In this document: piece after piece, positions 9,301 to 23,820 of the stretch
Layout: every line of letters begins with the position of its first letter
Position numbering within the stretch: position 1 is the first letter of the stretch
NCBI GenBank assembly: GCA_030037065.1
Contig: JASHRW010000184.1
Coordinates: forward strand, 1-55,372
Origin: Xanthobacteraceae bacterium
Lineage (GTDB): Bacteria; Pseudomonadota; Alphaproteobacteria; Rhizobiales; Xanthobacteraceae
Direction of reading: 5' to 3'
DNA length: 55,372 nt
The notes under the pieces: model-generated
What the model saw: the letters and a program-made list of their open reading frames with translations, nothing else
What the model was told of the DNA's origin: nothing
Databases searched by the model: none
Translations under genes and position numbers: made by a program

Positions 9301-10812
9301 ATGAACAGCGCGTTGGCCGCACGGCGGGAGGAGGCAAGCGAGCCGATCGCCATCAATCAACGGGGACTGAGGAGAGACGCGCTGTCGTTCTTGTCCAACG
9401 TCGTCATCGGCGTCGCCTCCACGGCGCCCGCCTACTCGCTTGCGGCCGCGCTTGGATCGATCGTCGCCATCGTGACGTTCAAGGTGCCGGCGATCCTGGT
9501 TGTGGCATTTGTCCCGATCCTGTTTGTGGCGGCGGCCTACTATCATCTCAACCGAGCCGATCCGGACTGCGGTACGAGTTTCGCTTGGGTGACCCGCGCG
9601 ATGGGCCCCTATTGCGGCTGGATGGCGGGCTGGGCGCTTATTGTGACCGATATCCTGGTGATGCCTGGGCTGGCTCAGATCGCCGCGCTCTACTCCTTTC
9701 GTTTTTTCGGCATCGATAACCCGACGTGGATCGCCCAGGCTGTCGTCGGCGTCGGTTGGATCGTGATCATGACGGCCATCTGCTACCTCGGGATCGAGCT
9801 GTCCGCCCGCACGCAGAAACTCCTGCTTGGTGCCGAAATCGCGATCCTCGCCATTTTTGCCGTCGTTGCGCTCGTCAAAGTCTATGGTGCGGCGCCGCCG
9901 GCCGGATCGCAGCACGTCGCGCTTTCCTGGTTCAACCCGCTGGGCGTTTCCGGCTCCAGCGCCTTCGCGCAGGCGATGTTGATCGCCGTGTTCATCTATT
10001 GGGGCTGGGATTGCGGCGCATCGGTGAACGAGGAAACAAAAAATCCCCGGATTGCGCCGGCGCGTGCCGCCGTGGTTTCGAACTTGGTGCTGCTCGGACT
10101 CTATGTGCTGGTCGCCGTCGCGGCGGTCGCCTTCGCCGAACCCGGCCTGGAAAAATATACCGGCGACGATTTTCTGGCCCCGCTTGCCACCAGTGTCTTG
10201 CCCTATTGGCTCGCCAAGCTGTTGGTCCTGGCCGTAGTCACGTCGGCCGTCGCATCGACACAGACGACGATCCTGCCCACCGCGCGAACCGTCGTCTCCA
10301 TGGCGCATGCCGGCGCTTTGCCAAAACGATTCGGCGATATTCATCCGAGCTACTTGACTCCGGGATTCGCCACGCTGGTGATGGGGGCCTTTTCGATCGT
10401 TTGGTATATCGCTCTTTGGTACATACCCAACACCGATATCTTGGCGGACTCGGTGACCGCCACGGCGTTCGGCATTGCCTTCTATTACGGCCTGACCGGA
10501 TTTGCTTGTGTCCTTTACTACCGGCGCGAGCTTACCAAGAGCGTGAAGAACTTCATCCTCATGGGACTGGTGCCTGCGCTCGGCGGGCTCAGCATGTTCG
10601 TGCTGTTCGTCATCACCTGCCAAAGCTACATAGGTCCGGACCAGGACAACACGGCGATCTTCGGCATCGGGCCGAAGCTGGTGTTCGGCGTCGGTGCGCT
10701 CGTGATTGGCTTCGTTTTGATGCTGTTCGCCAGATTAGGCTTGCCGGATTTCTTCAAGCGCAAAACCGAAATCGTCGACATGGCGCACGTCGCTTTGGTC
10801 GACAGAAAATAG
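9301..10812 (+). CDS. APC-superfamily amino acid/polyamine permease
   Basis: A 503-residue integral membrane protein with about 12 predicted helices and the APC hallmark in helix 1 (VVIGVASTAPAYSLAAALG) and helix 6 (IYWGWDCGASVNEETKNP). The cytosolic N-terminus is short and charged. A strong SD (GGGGAGGGA) precedes the ATG. It is followed after 21 bases by an acetylpolyamine amidohydrolase-like gene and then by a GNAT gene overlapping it, so the transporter most likely imports an amine, polyamine or amino acid that these enzymes process. Substrate is inferred from context only. Confidence 0.88.
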   Translation: MNSALAARREEASEPIAINQRGLRRDALSFLSNVVIGVASTAPAYSLAAALGSIVAIVTFKVPAILVVAFVPILFVAAAYYHLNRADPDCGTSFAWVTRAMGPYCGWMAGWALIVTDILVMPGLAQIAALYSFRFFGIDNPTWIAQAVVGVGWIVIMTAICYLGIELSARTQKLLLGAEIAILAIFAVVALVKVYGAAPPAGSQHVALSWFNPLGVSGSSAFAQAMLIAVFIYWGWDCGASVNEETKNPRIAPARAAVVSNLVLLGLYVLVAVAAVAFAEPGLEKYTGDDFLAPLATSVLPYWLAKLLVLAVVTSAVASTQTTILPTARTVVSMAHAGALPKRFGDIHPSYLTPGFATLVMGAFSIVWYIALWYIPNTDILADSVTATAFGIAFYYGLTGFACVLYYRRELTKSVKNFILMGLVPALGGLSMFVLFVITCQSYIGPDQDNTAIFGIGPKLVFGVGALVIGFVLMLFARLGLPDFFKRKTEIVDMAHVALVDRK

Positions 10813-10833
10813 ACTGAAGCGGCCCGCCTGCTC

Positions 10834-11892
10834 ATGCGCACGATCTACAGCGACCAACATCGGCTGCACGTGAGCCCAGGTGAGTTCGGATTCGGCGAAT
10901 TCGTGCCGGCGTTCGAGAAACCCGAGCGGGTCGAAATCATCCTCGATCGGATACGCGAAGTCGGCTTGGGCGCTGTCGAGCCGCCGAAGGAGTTTCCGCT
11001 TGAGCATATCACCAGCGTCCATGCCCCGTTTCTGATCGACTTCCTGCGCACCGCCCACGCCGAATGGAGCGCCCTGCGGCGCCCGGGGGCGGCCTATCCG
11101 ATTGCCTTCGCCGGCGGCGGCCTGCGGCGGGATCGCATCGGCGGCAGCGTCGACACCAAACTGGCGCGCTACTGCATCGACGCGGCGACGCCGATCACCG
11201 CAACCACCTGGCGCGCGGCGCTTGCGTCGGCGAATTGCGCGCTGACCGCGGCCGCCTTGATTGCGCAAGGCGAGAGCGCTGTCTTTGCGCTGTGCCGGCC
11301 TCCCGGCCATCACGCCGGCGCCGACCATTACGGCGGCTACTGCTTTCTCAATAACGCCGCCATCGCCGCGCAATATCTACGCGACCATGGGCTCAAAAAG
11401 GTCGCTATCGTCGACGTCGATTATCACCATGGCAATGGCACGCAGAACATTTTCTATTCGCGCGGTGACGTGTATTTTGTCTCAATCCACGCCGATCCCG
11501 ATTTCGAATATCCGTTTCTGCTCGGCTATGCCGATGAGACCGGCGCTGGCGCCGGCGAGGGGGCCAACCTGAATTTGCCGTTGCCCGAGGGGACCGGATG
11601 GGATCGCTGGGCCGCTGCCTTGGATCAGGCGTTGGCCGCCGCACGTCGCTTCGCGCCCGACGCCGTGGTCGTCTCGCTCGGCGTCGATACCTATAGGGGC
11701 GATCCGATCTCGCGTTTCCGCCTCGACAGCGAAGACTTTCTGCGGATCGGCGAGCGGCTTGCGTCGCTTAAGCTTCCGACCCTGTTCGTGATGGAGGGCG
11801 GCTACGCGATCGATCAGATCGGCATCAACACGGTCAATATCCTACAGGGCTTCGGGGGAGCGGCGCGCTCTGTGCCGCGGGTCAGCGCATGA
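10834..11892 (+). CDS. Acetylpolyamine amidohydrolase / class II histone deacetylase-like enzyme
   Basis: A 352-residue zinc hydrolase of the arginase/deacetylase fold. The tandem catalytic histidines lie in CRPPGHHAG (His159-His160). Zinc ligands are Asp196 and His198 in VDVDYHHGNG and Asp285 in SLGVDTYRGDP, and the transition-state tyrosine is in MEGGYAID. This spacing matches bacterial acetylpolyamine amidohydrolases, which remove acetyl groups from acetylated putrescine, cadaverine or spermidine in the cytosol. The last four bases overlap the start of the GNAT gene (ATGA), implying translational coupling of a deacetylase and an acetyltransferase. Polyamine specificity is inferred from the family and the adjacent amine permease. 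Confidence 0.9.
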   Translation: MRTIYSDQHRLHVSPGEFGFGEFVPAFEKPERVEIILDRIREVGLGAVEPPKEFPLEHITSVHAPFLIDFLRTAHAEWSALRRPGAAYPIAFAGGGLRRDRIGGSVDTKLARYCIDAATPITATTWRAALASANCALTAAALIAQGESAVFALCRPPGHHAGADHYGGYCFLNNAAIAAQYLRDHGLKKVAIVDVDYHHGNGTQNIFYSRGDVYFVSIHADPDFEYPFLLGYADETGAGAGEGANLNLPLPEGTGWDRWAAALDQALAAARRFAPDAVVVSLGVDTYRGDPISRFRLDSEDFLRIGERLASLKLPTLFVMEGGYAIDQIGINTVNILQGFGGAARSVPRVSA

Positions 11893-13295
11893 ATATCGTC
11901 TTCAAAGACCTTTCGGACGAACCTGAGGAGCTCGATCGGCTTTCGCGTTTCTACGATGAACTGTACATCGCCGGATTTCCCGATCCGGACGAGCGCGAAT
12001 CGCTCGCCAACATGAAGCGCTATTTGAAGCTGCGGCGGGACGGCTGGTACGGGCCGAATAATTATCACATCATTCTCGCTCTCGACGGGGATCGAACGGT
12101 CGGCGCCTCGGTCAGCGATTATCTGGCCACGCCCAATTGCGGCATCATCGAGTTCCTGCTCGTTGCGGAAGCGCTGTGGGGGAAGGGCATCGGCCGCAAG
12201 CTGCACGAGGCCACGATCTCCGCGTTTGACGGCGACGCCCGCCGCATCGGCCACAAGGGTGTCGATGCAATCGTCATTGAACTGAACGATCCGTTCCGCG
12301 TCCCTCCGCAGGAAGACAATTACGACCCGTTCGAACGCGCCATGATCTGGGACCGCTGGGGTTATGGCCGCCTATGTTTTCCCTATGTGCAGCCAGCGCT
12401 GTCCGCCGATCAGGAGCCGGTGGCCTGTCTTCTGCTCGGCATGAAGCCGATCGCGGCGGAGCTGAAAGACGAGGTCCCACCAGGCACGGTTTGCGACGTG
12501 GTCGCCGGATATATGCGCTGGGCCATGCGAATTGATGAGCCGGAGCTTGATCCGACTTTCGTCGCCATGCGGCAATTCCTCTCGAAACTTTCGGTAGTGC
12601 GCATCGAGCCTCTGTCCGTCTATATCGGCCGCGACCCTGTCAGGCCGCTGACGACCAAGCCTATCAAGGGTGTCCTCGATCCTGATTTTAAGACTGCGAC
12701 CGATCTCTATGCCCGCGCCTTTCCACCGGGGCCGACCGCGATCGACGTGCGAATGTTCGAGCAGGCCATCAAATGGGCGGACGCGGAGGCGGATTTAGAC
12801 TATCACCTGTGGGCGTTGGCCGAAGCGCCGGGTCGGCCAATCGCGGGAATGATTTCTTTTTTCGTCATGCCGCGGTTTGGGTTTGGCGGGTATATGGCGC
12901 TCGAGCCGCCGCTCAAGGGAACCGGGCGGGCGCGGGTAGCCATGAAGCGCGTCGAGGAGCAGATCATTCGCGATCAGCCGGAAGCGCAAAGGCAATACAT
13001 TGAATGTGTGCCGAACTCTCCCGAAGAGGCTGTGTTCAAGTCGCTTGGATTTAGCCCCGTTCCGGTACGCTATTATCAGCCGCCGATATTCGACGAGGAG
13101 CGGTTCGGCTCGGGTCGGGGCCCGCAAATTACCGCGCTGACGAAGCGGCTCGGCTGCGACTATGGCGATGTGGCGATTTTACCGCAGGACTTTCTTCGGG
13201 ACTTGAAGGTCTGGCTCGCGCAAGTTTATAGAATTGCCGATCCAGAAGCGTCTGAGACATTCAAAATTGCGCAATCGACATTCGGCGCACGATAG
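11889..13295 (+). CDS. Two-domain GNAT-family N-acetyltransferase-like protein
   Basis: A 468-residue cytosolic protein. The first half (about 1-155) has a GNAT core with the acetyl-CoA loop WGKGIGRKL preceded by a beta strand (IIEFLLVAEA). The second half (about 255-400) repeats the pattern in degenerate form (GYMALEPPLKGTGRARVAM, then NSPEEAVFKSLGF), as in tandem GNAT proteins where often only one domain is active. The start ATG overlaps the stop of the deacetylase gene. The acetyl acceptor may be the amine handled by that enzyme. Only 27 bases separate its stop from the NACHT-FGE gene, so the two could share a transcript. Confidence 0.75.
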   Translation: MNIVFKDLSDEPEELDRLSRFYDELYIAGFPDPDERESLANMKRYLKLRRDGWYGPNNYHIILALDGDRTVGASVSDYLATPNCGIIEFLLVAEALWGKGIGRKLHEATISAFDGDARRIGHKGVDAIVIELNDPFRVPPQEDNYDPFERAMIWDRWGYGRLCFPYVQPALSADQEPVACLLLGMKPIAAELKDEVPPGTVCDVVAGYMRWAMRIDEPELDPTFVAMRQFLSKLSVVRIEPLSVYIGRDPVRPLTTKPIKGVLDPDFKTATDLYARAFPPGPTAIDVRMFEQAIKWADAEADLDYHLWALAEAPGRPIAGMISFFVMPRFGFGGYMALEPPLKGTGRARVAMKRVEEQIIRDQPEAQRQYIECVPNSPEEAVFKSLGFSPVPVRYYQPPIFDEERFGSGRGPQITALTKRLGCDYGDVAILPQDFLRDLKVWLAQVYRIADPEASETFKIAQSTFGAR

Positions 13296-13322
13296 GTCGC
13301 AGCGGTCAGTTCGTGGGGGACC

Positions 13323-16300
13323 ATGGCCGGAGAGCTTCGCCAACCGATCGTCTTCATAAGCGCCGTTACGTCGGAGTTGGGCCCGTGTCGCGACGCACTC
13401 GCCAAGATCGCCGAAGATCACGGCGCCAAGGTCGTCGTCCAGCACGATTATCCCAGCACTCTTTCTGACGGCCAGGCTATCCAGCGCGCCATCGATCAGG
13501 CCGAGCTTGCCGTCTGTTTAATCGGCCATCGCTATGGGGCCGAACTTGCCAAAGGCAATCGGCCGCCCGAAGCGCAGGACGGCTGCTCGTGGACGCAATG
13601 GGAATATCTCTATGCCTGCAAGCACGCCAAGGAACTGCGTCTGTTTTTCTATGACGGGCCGAAAACCGCCGGCGCGGAGCCGAAGAAATTGTCGGATCGG
13701 CAGGCTAAATTCAGAAAGACCATCGAGCAGGAGGAGATGAGCAAATTCGGCGGCAAGTTTTTCCGCCGGTTCGACACGATCGAAAAGCTTCTGCACGACG
13801 TCACCCAATATCTCGCCAACATGGATGGCGTTCTGGCGCAGTTCCAGGAGGGAACCTGGGCCGTGCTCAGGGCCAGGTATCGCCGCTTAACCGTCGACGC
13901 GTGGCAGCGCGACTTCTCCAACGTCTATCGGGGCAAGCGGGAAACCTCGGCAGAGGAAAAAGACCGGTTGATGCGCGCGGAACAGGCGCCGTTCATCGCC
14001 AGCCAGCGATTCAGCATTTTGGAGCCAAAGAACGGCAGACAGTTGCACGCGCTGAGACCCGCCGCGTTTTTGCCGGGGCGCAGCACCGAGATCGAGGCGG
14101 CGGCGCGCGAGCAATCGACCTGGAATCCAGTGGCGCGCGCCGCGCTCAGGCAAGGTTTGCTGAACGGCCACGGCGAGCAGTTTGAGCTTGGCGGCGTGGC
14201 GATCCCCCAGCCGATACGCCTATTTCTGGTCAGCGGCGGCGGCGTCGGCAAGACCACGAACATGCGTTGGCTTGAATGGATGATCAATGCGTCCAATTCT
14301 GCCGCTGACGGTGCGCCGCGCGGCAATGGGCAGGCAGCCGCAGCCAGCGGCGAGCGTGAGACCGAGCAGAACGGGAACGCGGCGTTATCCCTCGCGCAGG
14401 AAACCGGCGGCATTCTCGCCATCAGGGTCAATGCCGGGGCCATCGCCAATATGGACGACGAGCAGATACTGCAGCACCTGACCGACCGAATTGCCGCCGA
14501 GGTCGGCGAAGCAAGGTCGAAATGGGCGCGGGAATCGATCGCGCGCGGACTCGAGCAGGACGCGCTGGCGCGGCGCCTGGTGATCCTCGTCGACGGTCTC
14601 GATCACATCGAGGCGGGTAAGGTTCCGTTTCTACTCTCGATTCAATCGGATGCCCCCGGCCGTCGATGGTCGCGCTGCACCGTCGTTGCGGCGGGACGAC
14701 CACACGCCATTCAAGGCTGGCAGGACGGGGTAGCGGCCGCTGGAGACAGGGTGGCGATCAGCCGCTGGCGCTTTATCGAGCCGTCGGAGTTCGAATCCGA
14801 CGAAGCTGAAGTGTTCCTTGGTCTCACCGAAGGACTAAGCCGCCATGCTCTTGTCGCTACCCAGCTCGGCGGCCTGGCGCGCGTTCCGCGCGTGCTCGAA
14901 TACGTGCGCACGCTGCCGGGCGATCAATTGCAGGACGTGCGAACCTCGGCGGATATCTATCAAAGAGCTTTGCGCGAGCTGATCAAGCGCACCTTGAAAG
15001 CGGGCGGCAAAATACCCCGCATGATCGGCCCATGCTGGGAGGAGGATTGCCAATTCGACGAGCCGCCGGGCCGGCAGGTTCAATACATCATGAAGTTTCT
15101 TTCCGTTCTGGCGTTTTTGTCTTTGTGCTCGACCACCGACGACGATTTTGCCGAGCGTAGAAGCGGCGCCTTCAAGATGAGCATCTCGGACGACGTGCGA
15201 CGATTCATTCGCGAACGCTTGATGCCAGACGGCCTTTATGACGAAGCGAACCTTGATCGGGATTTCCGGGCATTGGCCGGTTTTTCGGCGATCCTCGGCA
15301 ATGGCGTACTCGATGCGACCGACTCCGATGCCGAGACTTTCAACTCGCTGGTCTGGTCAAATCGAACGATCCAGCAGTTCCTCGCCGCCTACTGGCTGGC
15401 CGTGCATGCCCGCGGCTTTGACGCGCTGCGTCAGCGCCTTGACGGTAAAACCATCGACATTCCACCCGAACATCCGGCGCGCGACACCGATCGCTTGCGC
15501 TACTATGTGTATCACTCGGAGGATCGTGGCGCCGACACGACGTACGAATTCAACATGTTCCTCGCCGAGATGCCGCCCTCGACGCCGCTCAATCCGTCGA
15601 GCTGGGTGGCGTCGGCGTCGGTCTGGTACGACCCGGATCTGCATCGCGGCGTCGGCAATGGCGCGGCCTCGAACCGCAAGTGGAGCACCGAGATGCTCTA
15701 TCGCTCCTGGGCCACGATGCACGACATCGCCGGTTATCCGTTCGACGATTGGTGGGACGCCTCGTACGAGTCCTTAATCAAGAACGCGCCCGGCCAGGCT
15801 CGCGCATCGGCCAGCGTTCACCGCACGCGCGACACCACTGGACTGCGCGACAATCCCGCTGCCAGGCGCGTCGCGCGTACCATACTCGATGGCTTCTACG
15901 CCGATTTCGGCAACATCCTCAACGGCGCCCGCGGCGCAGCACAGCAGGCAGCCGCGCAGGAGATGATTGCGGCACACAACTGGATCAAGGTCCCGGGCGG
16001 CGAGTTTACGATGGGGACGCCGGAAGAAAGGCAAGGCTTCCCGCCTAAGGTGAGGGCCTATTGGATCAGGGACCTCGACGAGGTGCAGACCAAGGCCAAG
16101 TCCGCCGAAGCCGTGGCGAGGCGGAGCACGAAATCAGAATGGTTCACCGGCGCCCAGGGGAAGTCGCTGCGCGAGGATGACATCACGTGGCTCACCGAAA
16201 CCTTCAGCCGGGTCGAGCCGCCGCCGGATAGCCCCCACCTCGATGTGCCAAATAGAAACGCCGCCGAATATCAGGAGGCGTTGAAAATCCTCGAGGACAA

Positions 16301-17048
16301 GTGGAGCCGCCATGACGAAACGCCGGCTGAGAATCCGCAGCGGGTGGCCTCATTCGTGATGCACCAACTGCCGGTTTTGCACCGTTGGTACCACCTGTTC
16401 GCCCCCGGCCATCGGATTACCGTCACCGGATACCTGGAGCCGACGCCGCACCCGCCGGATGATCACCCGACGATCTACATCAGTTGGTTCGATGCCTGGG
16501 CGTTCTGTCAGTGGACGACCTGGACTGTAGAGGATCCTACGGCGCCAGGCGGACGCCGGTATTTCGGCTTGCGCCTGCCGCATGAGCCGGAATGGGAATA
16601 CGCCGCCCGATGGATCTGCGACGGTACTGCCCAGCCGGAACCGGTTCCATACGGACACCGCTATTGGTGGGGTAACGAGTTTTATCAGCACGAGGATTCG
16701 CCGGAACCCGAGCCGTTATCAAACGAACTGGCGCACACGATCGGGGCGCCCGGCCGCACGCGTGCTCCGCATGAGGGGGCACCCAATGGCATCGGTTTTC
16801 GCGATATTCTGGGTAATGTGTGGGAATGGACCGCCAACGTTTATGGAATGCGGAAGGAGGGTGAATATACGCGCACATTCCCAAACCAGCCGCTGGAACG
16901 GCCTCCAGTAAACTGCGAGCGCACGATGCGTGGCGGGCTTTGGTACTATCTGGACTTGCTGGCCAACTGCACCGCCCGCTTCCGGCTGTCGAGCAATGAT
17001 CGCGACTACAAGATGAGCTTCCGGGTGGTCCGCGAAGAGCGGCCTTGA
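13323..17048 (+). CDS. DUF4062-like / NACHT NTPase / FGE-fold (formylglycine-generating enzyme-like) STAND-type protein
   Basis: A 1241-residue multidomain protein without signal peptide. Residues 1-110 resemble DUF4062-type Rossmannoid domains (PIVFISAVTSELG, LAVCLIGHRYGAEL, SWTQWEYLYACKHAK). A NACHT-like NTPase follows, with Walker A GGGVGKTT (Lys310) and Walker B RLVILVDGLDH (Asp424); residues about 600-880 are a helical linker. From about 885 (HNWIKVPGGEFTMG) to the end lies an FGE/sulfatase-modifying C-type-lectin-like fold with LPHEPEWEYAAR, GFRDILGNVWEWTANVYG and RGGLW...FRVVRE. The first active-site cysteine of true FGEs is Tyr here (Tyr1209) and only a displaced Cys1216 remains, so the domain is probably a sensor, not an oxidase. 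STAND proteins of this kind oligomerise on ligand binding. Defence or regulated-death function is inference. Confidence 0.85.
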   Translation: MAGELRQPIVFISAVTSELGPCRDALAKIAEDHGAKVVVQHDYPSTLSDGQAIQRAIDQAELAVCLIGHRYGAELAKGNRPPEAQDGCSWTQWEYLYACKHAKELRLFFYDGPKTAGAEPKKLSDRQAKFRKTIEQEEMSKFGGKFFRRFDTIEKLLHDVTQYLANMDGVLAQFQEGTWAVLRARYRRLTVDAWQRDFSNVYRGKRETSAEEKDRLMRAEQAPFIASQRFSILEPKNGRQLHALRPAAFLPGRSTEIEAAAREQSTWNPVARAALRQGLLNGHGEQFELGGVAIPQPIRLFLVSGGGVGKTTNMRWLEWMINASNSAADGAPRGNGQAAAASGERETEQNGNAALSLAQETGGILAIRVNAGAIANMDDEQILQHLTDRIAAEVGEARSKWARESIARGLEQDALARRLVILVDGLDHIEAGKVPFLLSIQSDAPGRRWSRCTVVAAGRPHAIQGWQDGVAAAGDRVAISRWRFIEPSEFESDEAEVFLGLTEGLSRHALVATQLGGLARVPRVLEYVRTLPGDQLQDVRTSADIYQRALRELIKRTLKAGGKIPRMIGPCWEEDCQFDEPPGRQVQYIMKFLSVLAFLSLCSTTDDDFAERRSGAFKMSISDDVRRFIRERLMPDGLYDEANLDRDFRALAGFSAILGNGVLDATDSDAETFNSLVWSNRTIQQFLAAYWLAVHARGFDALRQRLDGKTIDIPPEHPARDTDRLRYYVYHSEDRGADTTYEFNMFLAEMPPSTPLNPSSWVASASVWYDPDLHRGVGNGAASNRKWSTEMLYRSWATMHDIAGYPFDDWWDASYESLIKNAPGQARASASVHRTRDTTGLRDNPAARRVARTILDGFYADFGNILNGARGAAQQAAAQEMIAAHNWIKVPGGEFTMGTPEERQGFPPKVRAYWIRDLDEVQTKAKSAEAVARRSTKSEWFTGAQGKSLREDDITWLTETFSRVEPPPDSPHLDVPNRNAAEYQEALKILEDKWSRHDETPAENPQRVASFVMHQLPVLHRWYHLFAPGHRITVTGYLEPTPHPPDDHPTIYISWFDAWAFCQWTTWTVEDPTAPGGRRYFGLRLPHEPEWEYAARWICDGTAQPEPVPYGHRYWWGNEFYQHEDSPEPEPLSNELAHTIGAPGRTRAPHEGAPNGIGFRDILGNVWEWTANVYGMRKEGEYTRTFPNQPLERPPVNCERTMRGGLWYYLDLLANCTARFRLSSNDRDYKMSFRVVREERP

Positions 17049-17494
17049 ATTAACAACCTCGATCGCTCCTGAATAGGATAAGAATCACAGAGTAGGGGGC
17101 AGAGAGGTCTTTTTGGTCTGCCCTGGGGCTCCAGTTTAGCCCCCATTACCGAGCGATTTTCGCGCCGCGGAAAGAAGAAATAAACCATCGAAATTTTTTG
17201 AGGAACCGCTGTTTTTTCCCGGAACCTTCGGCAACTCGCGGCGTTTTGCGTCACGGCACAAAAGTGGGGCTCCATGGCGAGGGGGATTCCGCACCGGCTG
17301 GAAAGTTCTTTTCGGTGGCAAACATTCCGACCCGGCACGTTGCGGGGCGGATTGGGCTGTTGCCGTCGGACAAACTCGGCTCGGCCATCACCGCAGTGGA
17401 CGGTCCACATTCCCAAGTGCCGCCGCAAGTGCCGCGTTGAAATTTCGTTCTGCGCTTATCCCGACCTCGCCAATGTCTGCCCCTGACCGGGGGC
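17049..17494. other. 446-base intergenic region upstream of the giant histidine kinase
   Basis: No convincing gene on either strand; open frames here are short and unlike proteins. A perfect 7-bp stem (GGGCAGA at 17097-17103 with TCTGCCC at 17117-17123, 13-base T-rich loop) lies shortly after the NACHT-FGE stop but has no following U-run. The length suggests that the kinase gene has its own promoter, which I could not identify with confidence. Confidence 0.5.
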
Positions 17495-23809
<6,315 letters not shown>

Positions 23810-23820
23810 GCGCTCACGTC

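Noticed and set aside
9235-10623. A 462-codon minus-strand frame across the APC permease gene.
   Set aside because: Its translation is rich in Arg, His, Asp and Gly without domain character, while the plus strand encodes an intact 12-helix permease with a good SD.
16920-17048. C-terminal FGE-fold end considered as the variable region of a diversity-generating retroelement.
   Set aside because: No reverse transcriptase gene and no matching template repeat are present in the window; adenine-linked variation cannot be seen from one sequence.
17097-17123. Perfect 7-bp stem after the NACHT-FGE gene considered as an intrinsic terminator.
   Set aside because: The loop is 13 bases long and there is no U-run after the stem.
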